Shown: positions 25,404 through 34,858 of the stretch, one piece after another
Layout: every line of letters starts with the position of its first letter
Position numbering within the stretch: position 1 is the first letter of the stretch
Assembly: GCA_036645935.1 (NCBI GenBank)
Contig: JAVXNE010000003.1
Coordinates: forward strand, 124,001-188,000
Length of the DNA: 64,000 nt
DNA from: JAUNBN01 sp036645935
Lineage (GTDB): Bacteria; Bacillota; Clostridia; Oscillospirales; Ruminococcaceae
Direction of reading: 5' to 3'
Program-made: the position numbers and the translations under genes
Notes under the pieces: generated by a model
Databases searched by the model: none
Seen by the model: only the letters and a program-made list of their open reading frames with translations
Told to the model about the DNA's origin: nothing

Positions 25404-27788
25404 CTATTTAAGTTCAACAATAGTGACGCCTGCCTCGCCCTCACCGTAAACGCCAATGCGGAATGACACGACATTCTTCATGGTTTTTAGCTGTTTGTGC
25501 AGAGCGGCCCGCAACGCGCCCGTGCCCTTGCCGTGAATCAGATAAACCTGCGATATGTGTGAGAGCATCGCACTGTCTATGAAGCGTTCAGCTTCCTCGA
25601 TTGCCTCCTCAACGTTCATTCCGATGAGGTTTACCTCGCTCTTTCCGCTGCGTCTGCTTTCCACGTTAATTTGCGGTGAGCGAGTCAAAGACGCCGACTT
25701 TGGAACCGCCGCGGCGGGGGCTCTGCGCAAACCGCTCAGGTCGACACGGGTTTTGATGTTGCCGGACTTGACCTCAAAATACCCTTTGGAATCGGCTTCG
25801 CGCGTCACAACACCCACACGTCCGAGAGCCGCCACAAACACATGGTCTCCAACAGCGGCCTGCGTGAGTTTTTCAAGTGTGTCTGCCAATATTTCCGCAT
25901 CGACGTCGGCGAGATCCGAAAGCTTAAAAGAATCTGTGTTTGCTATCGCCTTTGCTCTCGATTTTGCCGCAGCGCGGTCCTTGTCTTTCTGCGCGTCCAG
26001 CTGCTTTATCTCATCGAGCAATCTATAAGCACCCGCGCTCACGTCGGCGGCGAGCTGTTTTGCGCGCAGTCTCGCGGCATCAAGCTCTCTGTTACCCTGT
26101 GCGATCAGCTTGTCACGGTCAATCTTGGCCTTTTCGACAATTGCGAGCGCTTTCTCACGCTCGAGTTCTATCTCTTTTTCCTTGTCCGATATCTCGGTTT
26201 TAAGCGACTCAATCTCGCGCATCATGTCCTCGAACTGCCTGTCCTGAGATGTCATGTTTCGACGTGCGTCGTCGAGCAGCTCGGCATCCAGCCCGAGACG
26301 CTCTCCTATAAGTAACGCGTTTGATCGACCGGGTATTCCGATGTTGAGCCGATATGTCGGACGCAGCGTCTTGACGTCGAATTCGGAACTCGCATTTTGT
26401 ACCCCATCGGTTTCGAGCGCATATATTTTTATCTCACCATAATGCGTCGTCGCAAGCACACGACTTCCAAGCGAGCGAAGTCGCTTGAGAATCGCGACGG
26501 CCAACGCGGCGCCTTCCGCCGGGTCTGTTCCCGCACCCAACTCATCGAGCAGCACGAGAGAGCCTCTGTCGGCTTGCTTGAGAATCTGTGCGATATTGGT
26601 AACATGTGCTGAAAATGTGGAGAGGCTCTGTTCGATGCTCTGCTCGTCTCCGATATCCGCGAGCACTCGATCAAAAACCGAAAGCTCACTTCCCTCTCCC
26701 GCCGGAATGAGCATTCCCGAGCACGCCATTAGGGTGAGCAACCCGACAGTTTTGAGAGTGACCGTCTTGCCGCCTGTGTTGGGCCCCGTTATCACAAGCT
26801 GGTTGTAGCCTTTTCCAAGTGGAAGATCGATCGGAACAACGATGGATTTTGAAATTAAAGGGTGACGTGCTCGCTTGAGCGAAATCACGCCGTCTGTGTT
26901 GAGCTGAGGGCAGCTGCAGTCATTTGCAAGTCCGTATTTCGCCTTTGCAAGCGCGAGATCAATTTCAACAAAGCTGTCGTAGCTCGCGCGCAGTCGATCG
27001 GCTATATCTGAAACAAGCGCGGAAAATGCCGCAAGTATCTTCTCTGTTTCGGCCCGCTCGTCACCGCGAAGCTGCATTATCAAATTGTTTGCCTCAACGA
27101 CAGCAGCCGGCTCAACAAACAGTGTGGAGCCACTGCTAGAGACGTCGTGCACAAGACCCTTGACCGCGTTCTTGTGCTCCAGTTTGACGGGCACGACGAA
27201 TCTGCCCGCCCGCATAGTCACGATCGCGTCCTGCAGATACTTGCTTGTCGACGCCGAACGGATAACACTGTCCAGCTTTTCACGCACCGAGTTTTCCGCG
27301 CGCGCTATTCTCTTGCGTATATCCTTGAGCGCCGGGCTCGCGTCATCTGCGAGCTCGGTGTCACTCAGGATGGCGTCGTTCAGTGAACGTTCCAGTTGAG
27401 TGTCCTCATATAGTCCATAGAAAACTCGAGAGGCCGCCCCCGTTGAATCGAGCTCATCGGAGTACCAGGTGCCGAGCGCCCTGCCGTTACGCAGCATCGT
27501 TTTCACATGCAGCAGCTCCCCGCACGAAAGCGATCCGCCCTTTTGCGCACGCATACATATCTCCGGTATCTCACCGCACGAACTTATCTGCGGCGAAGAG
27601 TTTTTTGCCAACATGCAAAAAAGCGCATCGGTGAGCGCGAGCTGTTCGAGCGCATCGGAAAGCTCTGTCGCCGGCTCGGTTGTCAGCACGCGGCGTTTCG
27701 CTTCTCCACTCACAGCGTACTCGCATATGAGTGCGCAAATTTTGTCAAATTCCAACCGTGTGATATAGCTTTTGTCCGTTTGTGGCAT
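25404..27788 (-). CDS. mutS2: MutS2 family ATPase/endonuclease
   Basis: A 794-residue MutS2 protein. A clamp/lever region is followed by the ABC-type ATPase with Walker A GPNTGGKT, the Q-loop region and LVLLDELGAGTDPAEG. A long coiled coil (about 510-620) leads to a KOW-like segment and the C-terminal Smr nuclease domain (VYLIHGKGTGALR). The family acts on recombination intermediates and, in Bacillus, on collided ribosomes. It follows recO by 23 bases. The ribosome binding site is weak. Confidence 0.96.
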   Translation of the reverse strand: MPQTDKSYITRLEFDKICALICEYAVSGEAKRRVLTTEPATELSDALEQLALTDALFCMLAKNSSPQISSCGEIPEICMRAQKGGSLSCGELLHVKTMLRNGRALGTWYSDELDSTGAASRVFYGLYEDTQLERSLNDAILSDTELADDASPALKDIRKRIARAENSVREKLDSVIRSASTSKYLQDAIVTMRAGRFVVPVKLEHKNAVKGLVHDVSSSGSTLFVEPAAVVEANNLIMQLRGDERAETEKILAAFSALVSDIADRLRASYDSFVEIDLALAKAKYGLANDCSCPQLNTDGVISLKRARHPLISKSIVVPIDLPLGKGYNQLVITGPNTGGKTVTLKTVGLLTLMACSGMLIPAGEGSELSVFDRVLADIGDEQSIEQSLSTFSAHVTNIAQILKQADRGSLVLLDELGAGTDPAEGAALAVAILKRLRSLGSRVLATTHYGEIKIYALETDGVQNASSEFDVKTLRPTYRLNIGIPGRSNALLIGERLGLDAELLDDARRNMTSQDRQFEDMMREIESLKTEISDKEKEIELEREKALAIVEKAKIDRDKLIAQGNRELDAARLRAKQLAADVSAGAYRLLDEIKQLDAQKDKDRAAAKSRAKAIANTDSFKLSDLADVDAEILADTLEKLTQAAVGDHVFVAALGRVGVVTREADSKGYFEVKSGNIKTRVDLSGLRRAPAAAVPKSASLTRSPQINVESRRSGKSEVNLIGMNVEEAIEEAERFIDSAMLSHISQVYLIHGKGTGALRAALHKQLKTMKNVVSFRIGVYGEGEAGVTIVELK

Positions 27789-27811
27789 TGTAAATTAAGT
27801 ATCCTTATCTT

Positions 27812-28552
27812 TTATTTGCACTGTGTGTTATAAAAATCCAGTGTTTGCAGCGGGTGATCTACCCAACGCCGTACGTATTCCTCACACACCCTCGAGAGGA
27901 TCTTGAGCGCAGCCGCCGATATCTCGAATGAAAATGCTTTGGCGCTCTCGCTCTCACATATGTATCTCATTGCGCAAATTACGCTTCCTGGAACGTTGAT
28001 GGGCAGTCCCCGCCGTGCGGCGCAGTCCGCACAGAGGAAGTTTCCCGCCGCAACATCAAAATACACTCCACGGCTTCCGCTGCCGGAACATGCCGCACAG
28101 CTGTCAACATCAGGTCTGTATCCCGCATATGTCATCGCGCGCAGTTCAAAGACGCATTTGATCAATTCGCGCGGCTTTTCCGATTCGCCCAAAAGATAAA
28201 TTGAATTCAGCATCAACGACAAAAAGGCCGCCGCTCCGTCATCAGACGGGGCAAGCAGCTTCGCAAGCTCACAGAAGTATGCAGCGAGCGCGTATGCGCT
28301 CATGTCGGTCGAGAGCTTTGTGAAACGTCTTATGCTCATCGCGTCTGCAACCGTGTACATGCTCCTGCCCTCGGCAAGCTCGAAGTTGGAGTATCCCAGC
28401 ATTGCCGTTGCCGAGGTGAGCTTACCTCCGGGACGCAACGAACCTCTCGCATATGCCGAGAGGATTCCTTCAGGCGTCAGCAGTGTTATAACTCTGTCCG
28501 TTTCCCCCGTTTTGTGCTCCCATATCACCAGCGCGTCGGTCGTAATTTTCAT
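27812..28552 (-). CDS. recO: DNA repair protein RecO
   Basis: About 246 residues. An N-terminal OB-fold (ALVIWEHKTGETDRVITLLT ... AYARGSLR) is followed by a helical domain and a four-cysteine zinc site (CAACSGSG ... FLCADC). It helps load RecA with RecF and RecR. Start at ATG 28552 after GGGGAAG; an in-frame ATG lies at 28567. Its first bases overlap the end of the yqzL-like ORF. The position after era matches other Firmicutes. Confidence 0.9.
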   Translation of the reverse strand: MKITTDALVIWEHKTGETDRVITLLTPEGILSAYARGSLRPGGKLTSATAMLGYSNFELAEGRSMYTVADAMSIRRFTKLSTDMSAYALAAYFCELAKLLAPSDDGAAAFLSLMLNSIYLLGESEKPRELIKCVFELRAMTYAGYRPDVDSCAACSGSGSRGVYFDVAAGNFLCADCAARRGLPINVPGSVICAMRYICESESAKAFSFEISAAALKILSRVCEEYVRRWVDHPLQTLDFYNTQCK

Positions 28553-28658
28553 TTTCTTCCCCGTCATCAGCGGCGGCTGAGACGCTCTGCTTGTAATTCA
28601 GATAGTCCACCACGCTGCCGCTTTGCAAAAATGTCTGCCAACAATCACGAGCGTTCAT
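28470..28658 (-). CDS. yqzL: YqzL-like small protein
   Basis: A 62-residue product from ATG 28658, preceded by a strong GGGAGGAT. The N-terminus (WQTFLQSGSVVDYLNYKQ) has the pattern of the YqzL family, small proteins encoded between era and recO in Bacillus and Clostridia. YqzL is usually about 45-50 residues; here a polar, Asn/Gly-rich tail runs about 83 bases into recO in another frame. The long overlap is odd, but the ribosome binding site, position and N-terminal similarity support a real gene. Function unknown. Confidence 0.65.
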   Translation of the reverse strand: MNARDCWQTFLQSGSVVDYLNYKQSVSAAADDGEENENYDRRAGDMGAQNGGNGQSYNTADA

Positions 28659-28748
28659 ACTATCCTCCCACACATCAATATTCTGTCTTTTAGTGTGCGT
28701 TCTTATCATAAGTATATGAGAGGAAATTCGCGCCATGATTTTAGTGGC

Positions 28749-29633
28749 TTATAATCCGAGTGATTTTATATATTGTTCCTTGTCTCTCCAGCCCTCCCGA
28801 ACCTTGACCCACAGCTTGAGGTTGACCTTGCAATCGAGAAACTCCTCGATTTGCTCTCTCGCCTGTGTTCCAATCTTCTTTAGCATAAAGCCACCCTTGC
28901 CTATGATCATACCCTTGTGAGAGTTTTTCTCACAGATTATCTCGGCCTCAATGTCAATGAGCGGTCGGTCGGCCCGTTCCCTAAAGCTCTCGACGCTCAC
29001 GGCGCACCCGTGCGGAAGCTCCTCTGAGAGATTGTAAAGCAGGCTCTCCCTCACAAGTTCTGAGGCAATCACCCGTTCCGGCACGTCGGTCAGCGTGTCG
29101 TCATCATAAAGGTGCGGCCCCTCGAGTGCAAAACGATCGATTTTCGTCACAAGCCCACTCAACCCGTCTCGGGTTAATGCACTGGTGCAAACTCCGCCCG
29201 CAAAACTGTGATTTGCCTGCAGCGACTGCAAAAACTTTTCTCCCGCATCGGGAGATTTGAATGTATCCGATTTGTTGATTACGAGGATGGTCGGGATTTT
29301 GGATTTTGCAAGCTCTTCCAGCAGTCCGCGCTCTGTGTCGTCAAACTCGTTTTTGCCCCACGTTAGAAAGAGCGCGCAATCGACGTCTGCCGCCGAATCG
29401 CGTACTGCCTTCACCATGTGCTCACCGAGCTTGCTTTTGGGCGCGTGAAACCCCGGCGTGTCAATGTAAATATACTGTGTCTCATCCTTTGTCACAACAC
29501 CGAGAATGCGGTTGCGCGTAGTCTGTGGCTTGGGGGAGGTTATCGCGATTTTTGCGCCCACAAGTGCGTTGAGCAGTGTCGATTTTCCGACATTAGGCTG
29601 CCCCACAAGAGCCGCGCACACTGTTTTCTCCAT
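28749..29633 (-). CDS. era: GTPase Era
   Basis: A 294-residue ribosome-assembly GTPase that binds 16S rRNA near its 3' end. G1 GQPNVGKST, G3 DTPGFH and G4 NKSD lie in the N-terminal domain. The C-terminal KH domain holds KGMIIGKGGFMLKKIG. I start at ATG 29633, sharing a base with the ybeY stop (TGATG); GTG at 29636 is also possible. The tight coupling with ybeY, another 16S rRNA maturation factor, is conserved in Firmicutes. Confidence 0.97.
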   Translation of the reverse strand: MEKTVCAALVGQPNVGKSTLLNALVGAKIAITSPKPQTTRNRILGVVTKDETQYIYIDTPGFHAPKSKLGEHMVKAVRDSAADVDCALFLTWGKNEFDDTERGLLEELAKSKIPTILVINKSDTFKSPDAGEKFLQSLQANHSFAGGVCTSALTRDGLSGLVTKIDRFALEGPHLYDDDTLTDVPERVIASELVRESLLYNLSEELPHGCAVSVESFRERADRPLIDIEAEIICEKNSHKGMIIGKGGFMLKKIGTQAREQIEEFLDCKVNLKLWVKVREGWRDKEQYIKSLGL

Positions 29634-30133
29634 CACTCGTCTTCCGAGACATAGCTCATTCCACGCGGCAGCCCGAGCTGCTTGAGGATAGTCTCCTCCT
29701 TTTCTCGCATATGTACCTCTTGTATTCCGCCCTCTTCGTGGTGAAAGCCGAGCAGGTGCAGCATTGAGTGCACCGTCAAAAACGCTATCTCCCGGGACAG
29801 GCTGTGTCCGAACATGTTCGCCTGTTCAACGGCCTTTTCAATAGATATGACGATATCGCCGAGCGCGACCGAGCCGCTGCCCGCAGATGGATCAAAGCAA
29901 CCCTTCTCACACAGCGGGAACGAGAGCACATCGGTCTCAATATCCTTGTTGCGGTATTCGGCATTTATTTTTCTAATTTCTGAGTTGTCGACGAAGCTGA
30001 CGCTTATCTCTGTGGGCAGAGTAAACTTCTCATTATCGAGTACCGCGTTGCAGCAACGCCGTATGAGCAGCCTTGTCCCCGTTGGAATTTTTATCGCCGT
30101 CTGTCTATTTGATATTAAAACCTTGTTTGACAC
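29633..30133 (-). CDS. ybeY: rRNA maturation endonuclease YbeY
   Basis: A 166-residue metal-dependent RNase. The zinc motif H-S-M-L-H-L-L-G-F-H-H (HxxxHxxGxxH) is near residue 130, and LSFPL, GDIVIS and REIAFLTVHS are typical. It starts with GTG at 30133 after GGGGAGGC and lies one base from the phoH stop, so phoH, ybeY and era are translationally linked. It acts in 16S rRNA 3'-end processing and quality control. Confidence 0.95.
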   Translation of the reverse strand: MSNKVLISNRQTAIKIPTGTRLLIRRCCNAVLDNEKFTLPTEISVSFVDNSEIRKINAEYRNKDIETDVLSFPLCEKGCFDPSAGSGSVALGDIVISIEKAVEQANMFGHSLSREIAFLTVHSMLHLLGFHHEEGGIQEVHMREKEETILKQLGLPRGMSYVSEDE

Positions 30134-30134
30134 T

Positions 30135-31109
30135 TTATTGCCTCCCCTTGGCTACTTTTTTAGCCGTCGCTCTGTCATACGCCCTTACGATATCGGCAAC
30201 AAGCCTGAATCGCACGACGTCCTTTTCAGTGAATTTTACCTGTTCTATTCCGTCAACACCCTTTAAAACCCGAACCGCGTCCACGAGACCTGAACATTTA
30301 CCGTCCGGCAGATCTATCTGTGTCACGTCGCCGTTGACCACCATCTTGGATCCGGTTCCAAGCCGTGTCAAAAACATCTTCATCTGCTCGGGAGTCGTGT
30401 TCTGCGCTTCGTCTAATATAACAAAGGCGTTGTCGAGTGTGCGGCCTCGCATATACGCGAGTGGTGCGACCTCGATTATTCCCTTTTCAACCTGCTTCAG
30501 ATAGCTCTCGTGCCCCATCGCGTCGAAGAGCGCATCATAGAGCGGACGAAGATAAGGGTCGATTTTAGTCTGCAGATCCCCGGGCAGAAACCCGAGCTTC
30601 TCGCCCGCCTCAACCGCAGGACGTGTCAGTATTATGCGCGAGACCTCGTGATCTTTGAGAGCACGCACCGCCTCAATTACTGCAAGGTATGTCTTTCCCG
30701 TGCCTGCAGGTCCAACGCCAAATACTATAAAGTTTTTGTCAATGGCTTCGACATATCGCTTTTGTCCCAGCGTTTTCGGCCGTATCGGTTTGCCGCGTGA
30801 GTTGATAAAAAGACACCCCTTGCCCATCTCGGACAACGCCGCTTCTTCGCCGGATTTGACGAGGTTGACACAGTAGCGCACAGCTTGTTCGTCTGGCGCA
30901 CCTCCACCCTCAACCATCTTGAGCAGCTCAAGCATCGCGCGTCGCGCGCCCTCAACACCTTGTTCATCTCCGCTCACAACTGCTGTTGACCCGCGCCCTG
31001 CGATGTCGACGAGAAACTCGCGCTCGATAAATCCGATATTGCAGTCGAGGTTGCCGAAAACCGCCGATGCATATTCCTGTGAAACTAAATCTATCTCTTG
31101 CTGTGTCAT
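30135..31109 (-). CDS. phoH: PhoH-like ATPase
   Basis: A 324-residue PhoH family ATPase. Walker A GPAGTGKT and Walker B VILDEAQN are clear, as is the GDVTQIDLP segment. An N-terminal region of about 110 residues may carry the KH-like part. Start at ATG 31109, seven bases after AAGGA; GTG 31115 is less likely. It sits between yqfD and ybeY. PhoH proteins are linked to RNA processing; the exact role is unclear. Confidence 0.94.
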   Translation of the reverse strand: MTQQEIDLVSQEYASAVFGNLDCNIGFIEREFLVDIAGRGSTAVVSGDEQGVEGARRAMLELLKMVEGGGAPDEQAVRYCVNLVKSGEEAALSEMGKGCLFINSRGKPIRPKTLGQKRYVEAIDKNFIVFGVGPAGTGKTYLAVIEAVRALKDHEVSRIILTRPAVEAGEKLGFLPGDLQTKIDPYLRPLYDALFDAMGHESYLKQVEKGIIEVAPLAYMRGRTLDNAFVILDEAQNTTPEQMKMFLTRLGTGSKMVVNGDVTQIDLPDGKCSGLVDAVRVLKGVDGIEQVKFTEKDVVRFRLVADIVRAYDRATAKKVAKGRQ

Positions 31110-31179
31110 CCGCACATCCTTTCGTTGAATCTGATTATATCATATTTTTCTGTAAAACATACACATATTTTAACCAAAA

Positions 31180-32346
31180 TTATGGGCAAATGTACTGTCC
31201 TATTTCCTCGTCGCACATATATTCGGCTATAAGGCGGTATTTCGAGCCATCATCGCTCACTGTCAGCTCTCGGGAGAGCACTTTAGAACTACGGAATTTT
31301 TCTTTCTCATATTTATCAATGCGCTCGTCGAAAAGTATCTGCGCTTGCAATTCATTCAACTTCCGAGTGCGCTGAACGACCTCAGTATACTCGGTTGTAC
31401 AGATTCTCACAGGTAGCTCTGCTGAAAAAATTATAAGTGGGCGTCTGTATTCCAGCACATCAAAATATGTAAAATCACAACTTGCTGATATTTTGGGCAG
31501 CGTGAAATCGCAAAACGACAGCGAACTCACCCGCTTAACACGGCCCGTGCGCTCACGCAATATCTGTGTTTTTTCAATTTCAAATGTCTCTTTATACACT
31601 GTCCGTCCCGTTATTGCGGCTTCTGCCTCCCTCGCCCACGACCCCGCTCCCGAAAGCTCGCTCTGGTTGACTAGCGTCTGCCCCGCGCGCACTACATCTC
31701 CGGGTTTGACAAGAGCCGTCCCACCGACAAGTTTCACTTTTCTCACTTGTGCGTCGCGCGTCGCAATGATGCTCCCTCCGAGCGGATTCACAACGTCATT
31801 GGATTTTTTTAGTTTGTCACGCAGTTCGACGCTCGCCTTTCCAAACGAGAGGTTGATTGCTATCCACGACAGCCGCTCGTTTTCAAGCAAGACGAGCTGT
31901 TCCACCAGCTCAACATCCGTTTTCCCTTGCCACATCCCGACACTTAGCCCCGCGCGCGAGAGGCTTTCAATAATTGTCGCTCTCGGGATTGTGCTTGAGC
32001 CGCAAATGTCTATCGTCACAACCAAATTTCCCAGCACAAACACACTCAGGAGCATCACAATCAGTCCGAGAGCCAGAGGACCTCTGCATTTTATTCGGCG
32101 CACCGCAAACGGGAGACCGCGCTTTTCAATTGCGCGCATGTGACACTGGCACAGCCTCGCGCTGTGTCTAAGCTTGTGGTACTCGCGAGCACCGACAGTG
32201 AACAGTCCGACTCCGTCCGACTTTTTTATGCAGGACGGTTCTATTCCGGCCTCGAGCGCACACTGCAAAAAGCGTTCAAAAGCCCCCCCTGCACACTGTG
32301 CCCTAACTGATCCCGCAAACAGACTGACGATTCCGCTCAAGCTCAT
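31180..32346 (-). CDS. yqfD: Sporulation protein YqfD
   Basis: A 388-residue membrane protein matching the YqfD/SpoIV family. A cytoplasmic N-terminus is followed by one helix (about residues 90-115, LALGLIVMLLSVFVLGNLVVTI) and a large outer domain with GSSTIPRATIIESLSRAG and LKKSNDVVNPLGGSIIATRDAQV. It is needed for efficient sporulation in Bacillus and is expressed in the mother cell. The start overlaps the yqfC stop (ATGA). Supports a spore-forming host. Confidence 0.9.
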   Translation of the reverse strand: MSLSGIVSLFAGSVRAQCAGGAFERFLQCALEAGIEPSCIKKSDGVGLFTVGAREYHKLRHSARLCQCHMRAIEKRGLPFAVRRIKCRGPLALGLIVMLLSVFVLGNLVVTIDICGSSTIPRATIIESLSRAGLSVGMWQGKTDVELVEQLVLLENERLSWIAINLSFGKASVELRDKLKKSNDVVNPLGGSIIATRDAQVRKVKLVGGTALVKPGDVVRAGQTLVNQSELSGAGSWAREAEAAITGRTVYKETFEIEKTQILRERTGRVKRVSSLSFCDFTLPKISASCDFTYFDVLEYRRPLIIFSAELPVRICTTEYTEVVQRTRKLNELQAQILFDERIDKYEKEKFRSSKVLSRELTVSDDGSKYRLIAEYMCDEEIGQYICP

Positions 32347-32627
32347 CTTCCACTGCCCTTTCGATCAAATGCGATGTTGGTGATGTCGGCCTGAATTACA
32401 AGCCGTGCACTTGACAGGGAGTTTATAACCGCGCGCTTGCCGTATATGGTGAGGACGTAATCTCCCATATCCAGTGAAACTCGATCAGCGCAGCACAACA
32501 ACACGCTGCGGCAACCCTCTACCACAACGGAATCGCGTCCCATAATGTGCACACTCGGTGTGTCTAACAGTGCATCTTCGGGATAATCTGCCTGAAATGC
32601 CAGTTTTCGCGCGGCATCTCTAAACAT
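32343..32627 (-). CDS. yqfC: Sporulation protein YqfC
   Basis: A 94-residue protein of the YabP/YqfC family. Start at ATG 32627 (MFRDAARKLAF) after AGGAT; the longer open frame upstream has no ribosome binding site. The pattern LLDTPSVHIMGRDSVVVEGCRSVLL ends in a GDYVLTIYGKRAVI core typical of the family. It overlaps yqfD by four bases. Mother-cell sporulation role is inferred from family and order. Confidence 0.85.
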   Translation of the reverse strand: MFRDAARKLAFQADYPEDALLDTPSVHIMGRDSVVVEGCRSVLLCCADRVSLDMGDYVLTIYGKRAVINSLSSARLVIQADITNIAFDRKGSGR

Positions 32628-32715
32628 TTTTTTTGATCCTAATTTGATATATCTCACCCGCCTATTATGCATATATATTTTTGATGAGCGGAGTTTAGCC
32701 CTCACGGAGGCATTT

Positions 32716-33810
32716 ATGTACAAAACTATCACGGTGAAGAAATCCGTTTCGCTGGCGGGAGCGACGCTCATTTTGATCGCGTCGGGACTGCTGCTCTCAA
32801 TCCCCGAAACTGGAGCGGACGGAGTGCATATCGGACTTTCACTCTGCTACAACGTCGTGATACCCTCCCTCTTTCCGTTTTTGTTCTTGACCGATTTTGC
32901 ATCATCTCTGCTAACATGCGGCGGTGCGAAGGGCGCGGCTGCCCTATCTCTATTTTTCGGTCTTGTCGGTGGCTACCCGACGGGGGCGCGCGCGTTGTCT
33001 CGCTGTGTTGAGCGAGGCATCATGTCACAAGACAAAGGCTCAAGACTACTCGCGTGTTCGGTAAATGCGGGTCCGGCTTTTTTGATAACGGGTGTCGGAT
33101 GCGGCATGTTCGGATCTCAGCTATCCGGTGTGCTGCTCTTTGCGTCACTCACCGGCGCATCTGTCGCGATAGGTTCCGCAATACTGATTTTTTCACACAA
33201 CCACGGATCTTCACCGCATTCAGCCACCCGAAAAGCAACCGAAATATCGCACTGCCCCAACAGCGGGTTGGGCACAGCTGCAACCGGCGCGTTCGGAGAG
33301 TCGCTGTCATTTGCTGTGCGTGCCACAGTGTCCCTGTGCGGCTATGTCACTCTCTTTTCCTGTGCGGGAGCATATCTTTCTGCTGCGCTGAGCATCATGC
33401 AGTCCGGCGATTGGGTGCGCCTCGCGGCGATGTCGGCACTCGAGGTCACGACAGGCTGCTCCATGGCGGCAGAGCTCGGCGGCGTGCACGGAATTTTGTG
33501 CGCGTGTGGAGTTCTCAGCATGTGCGGCATCTGTGTCCTTTTGCAGGTTAAATCGATATGCCGGGAGTGCGGGATGTCGATGAAGTATTTTTTACTGCTG
33601 CGACCCGCACACTTTGTCCTGTCGCTGTCCTTGCTTAAATTGCTTCTCACATTTTTTGATGTTGCACTTCCGGCTTCATTCGTTGTCGGCGGAACACTAA
33701 CTCGCGCTTTCTCGTTTTCTCCCCCAGCCTCTGCCGCGCTTCTCGCGTTGTCTTTCGTTTTCCTGCTGTGTGACAAGCGTTTTTTCGGGTTTACTAATCG
33801 AAGATATTGA
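32716..33810 (+). CDS. ylbJ: YlbJ-like sporulation integral membrane protein
   Basis: A 364-residue protein with about 8-9 hydrophobic segments. The motif FGLVGGYPTGARALS and SVNAGPAFLITGVGCGMFGS match YlbJ, a nucleoside-recognition-fold membrane protein needed for spore cortex formation in Bacillus. Start at ATG 32716 with ACGGAGG before it; the frame is open further upstream without a site. It diverges from yqfC. Function as a transporter is inferred only. Confidence 0.8.
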   Translation: MYKTITVKKSVSLAGATLILIASGLLLSIPETGADGVHIGLSLCYNVVIPSLFPFLFLTDFASSLLTCGGAKGAAALSLFFGLVGGYPTGARALSRCVERGIMSQDKGSRLLACSVNAGPAFLITGVGCGMFGSQLSGVLLFASLTGASVAIGSAILIFSHNHGSSPHSATRKATEISHCPNSGLGTAATGAFGESLSFAVRATVSLCGYVTLFSCAGAYLSAALSIMQSGDWVRLAAMSALEVTTGCSMAAELGGVHGILCACGVLSMCGICVLLQVKSICRECGMSMKYFLLLRPAHFVLSLSLLKLLLTFFDVALPASFVVGGTLTRAFSFSPPASAALLALSFVFLLCDKRFFGFTNRRY

Positions 33811-34043
33811 TGTATAATCCTCTAATGAGTTACAAGCTGTTTGACAAAAGCATAGCGCCCGCGTGTGAATACTGTGAGCATGGGCTTTTGACGGATGACG
33901 GCACGATGGTCGAGTGCATCAAGCGCGGCCTCGTATCGCCTTATTTTCGTTGTGCGCGTTTTCGGTATAGTCCCGTGCTTCGCATACCGCGCCGCACACC
34001 CAAACTTCCAAAATTAAATCCTGAAGATTTTTCACTTGACTGA
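33810..34043 (+). CDS. Small four-cysteine protein, unknown
   Basis: A 77-residue protein whose ATG overlaps the ylbJ stop (TGATG), so it is probably translated by coupling; an ATG at 33825 is an alternative. The core ACEYCEHGLL...VECIKRG...FRCARFRYSP has four cysteines that could bind zinc, followed by a proline-rich basic tail. Similar short proteins are common in Clostridia but unnamed. Terminator 200 bases downstream. Confidence 0.65.
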   Translation: MYNPLMSYKLFDKSIAPACEYCEHGLLTDDGTMVECIKRGLVSPYFRCARFRYSPVLRIPRRTPKLPKLNPEDFSLD

Positions 34044-34247
34044 CACACGCCGCTGCATCTTTGTTCGCTTCAACGCAGTCACGGGAGAAGCGCTTTAATA
34101 CCTTACGGCACCACAAGTTTTTGACACTTCAAAATGCACGCCGCTCGGAGATTTTCGCTTATATAAAAGCTTTTCACGACATTGATTGCAGTGATATTAA
34201 GCTTTGCACCGCCACACGCTGCCCGCTTTCCGTCAACACAAAAACAT

Positions 34248-34291
34248 CGCCCACAAGACTGCTCCAACCGGAGCGCTCCTGTGGGCGTTTT
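34248..34291 (+). terminator. Terminator after the ylbJ unit
   Basis: CGCCCACA (34248-34255) pairs with TGTGGGCG (34280-34287) and an inner GCTCC-GGAGC pair extends the stem; TTTTAT follows. Confidence 0.8.
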
Positions 34292-34757
34292 ATCTTAAAT
34301 CTTTTTTAACCCATAGCTAAATGTTGTCTTCATTCGCACGCAGAACAAGCACAAAATGGCCAGTACACCTTTGAAACTCACACCTAAGGGGACTGAATGC
34401 GCTCTATTGAATTTTGAAACAAAGCTTTTTGCAGCGCAGACCGTCGCGGCGAAAGATTTTCGATATGCGCAGTTGGCACAATGCGCACACACACAGTAGT
34501 CGGTCCGAAATTATTAACCTCCCCTTATTACCAAAAAAATAAAGGGCTTTACAGCCCGATGCAATTGCAAGAGCAAAGTGTTCAAGCACAATGCGCACAG
34601 TTTTCTCGTTCTCTGCGTTTCTGAAGTCGCATATTTCTCGTTTTCTATTTCAAAAATTTGCCGCAAACAAAATTGTCACCGCTTGACGCAATTTCTGTTT
34701 CTGTTATTCAATTACTTTCAGTTGGAGTGAATTTCAACACTGACATATCACAGCCAC
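34292..34757. other. Gene-free spacer
   Basis: About 470 bases between two terminators. Short frames exist on the minus strand but have no ribosome binding site or recognisable sequence. Nothing else seen. Confidence 0.5.
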
Positions 34758-34795
34758 AAAAGCGGAATCACAGATGTGATTCCGCTTTTTCTTTG
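34757..34795. terminator. Hairpin terminator, usable both ways
   Basis: A perfect stem of about 14 bp (around 34758-34772 with 34776-34789) with T-runs on both strands (CTTTTTCTTT on plus, CTTTTGTGG on minus). It lies some 65 bases beyond the HD gene and most likely ends the ydbC-HD transcript. Confidence 0.75.
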
Positions 34796-34858
34796 GAGTT
34801 TGATCGAAAGAACTACACGATGTAGATGTTTTGGGGCGATCAAACCATCTAATTGCTG

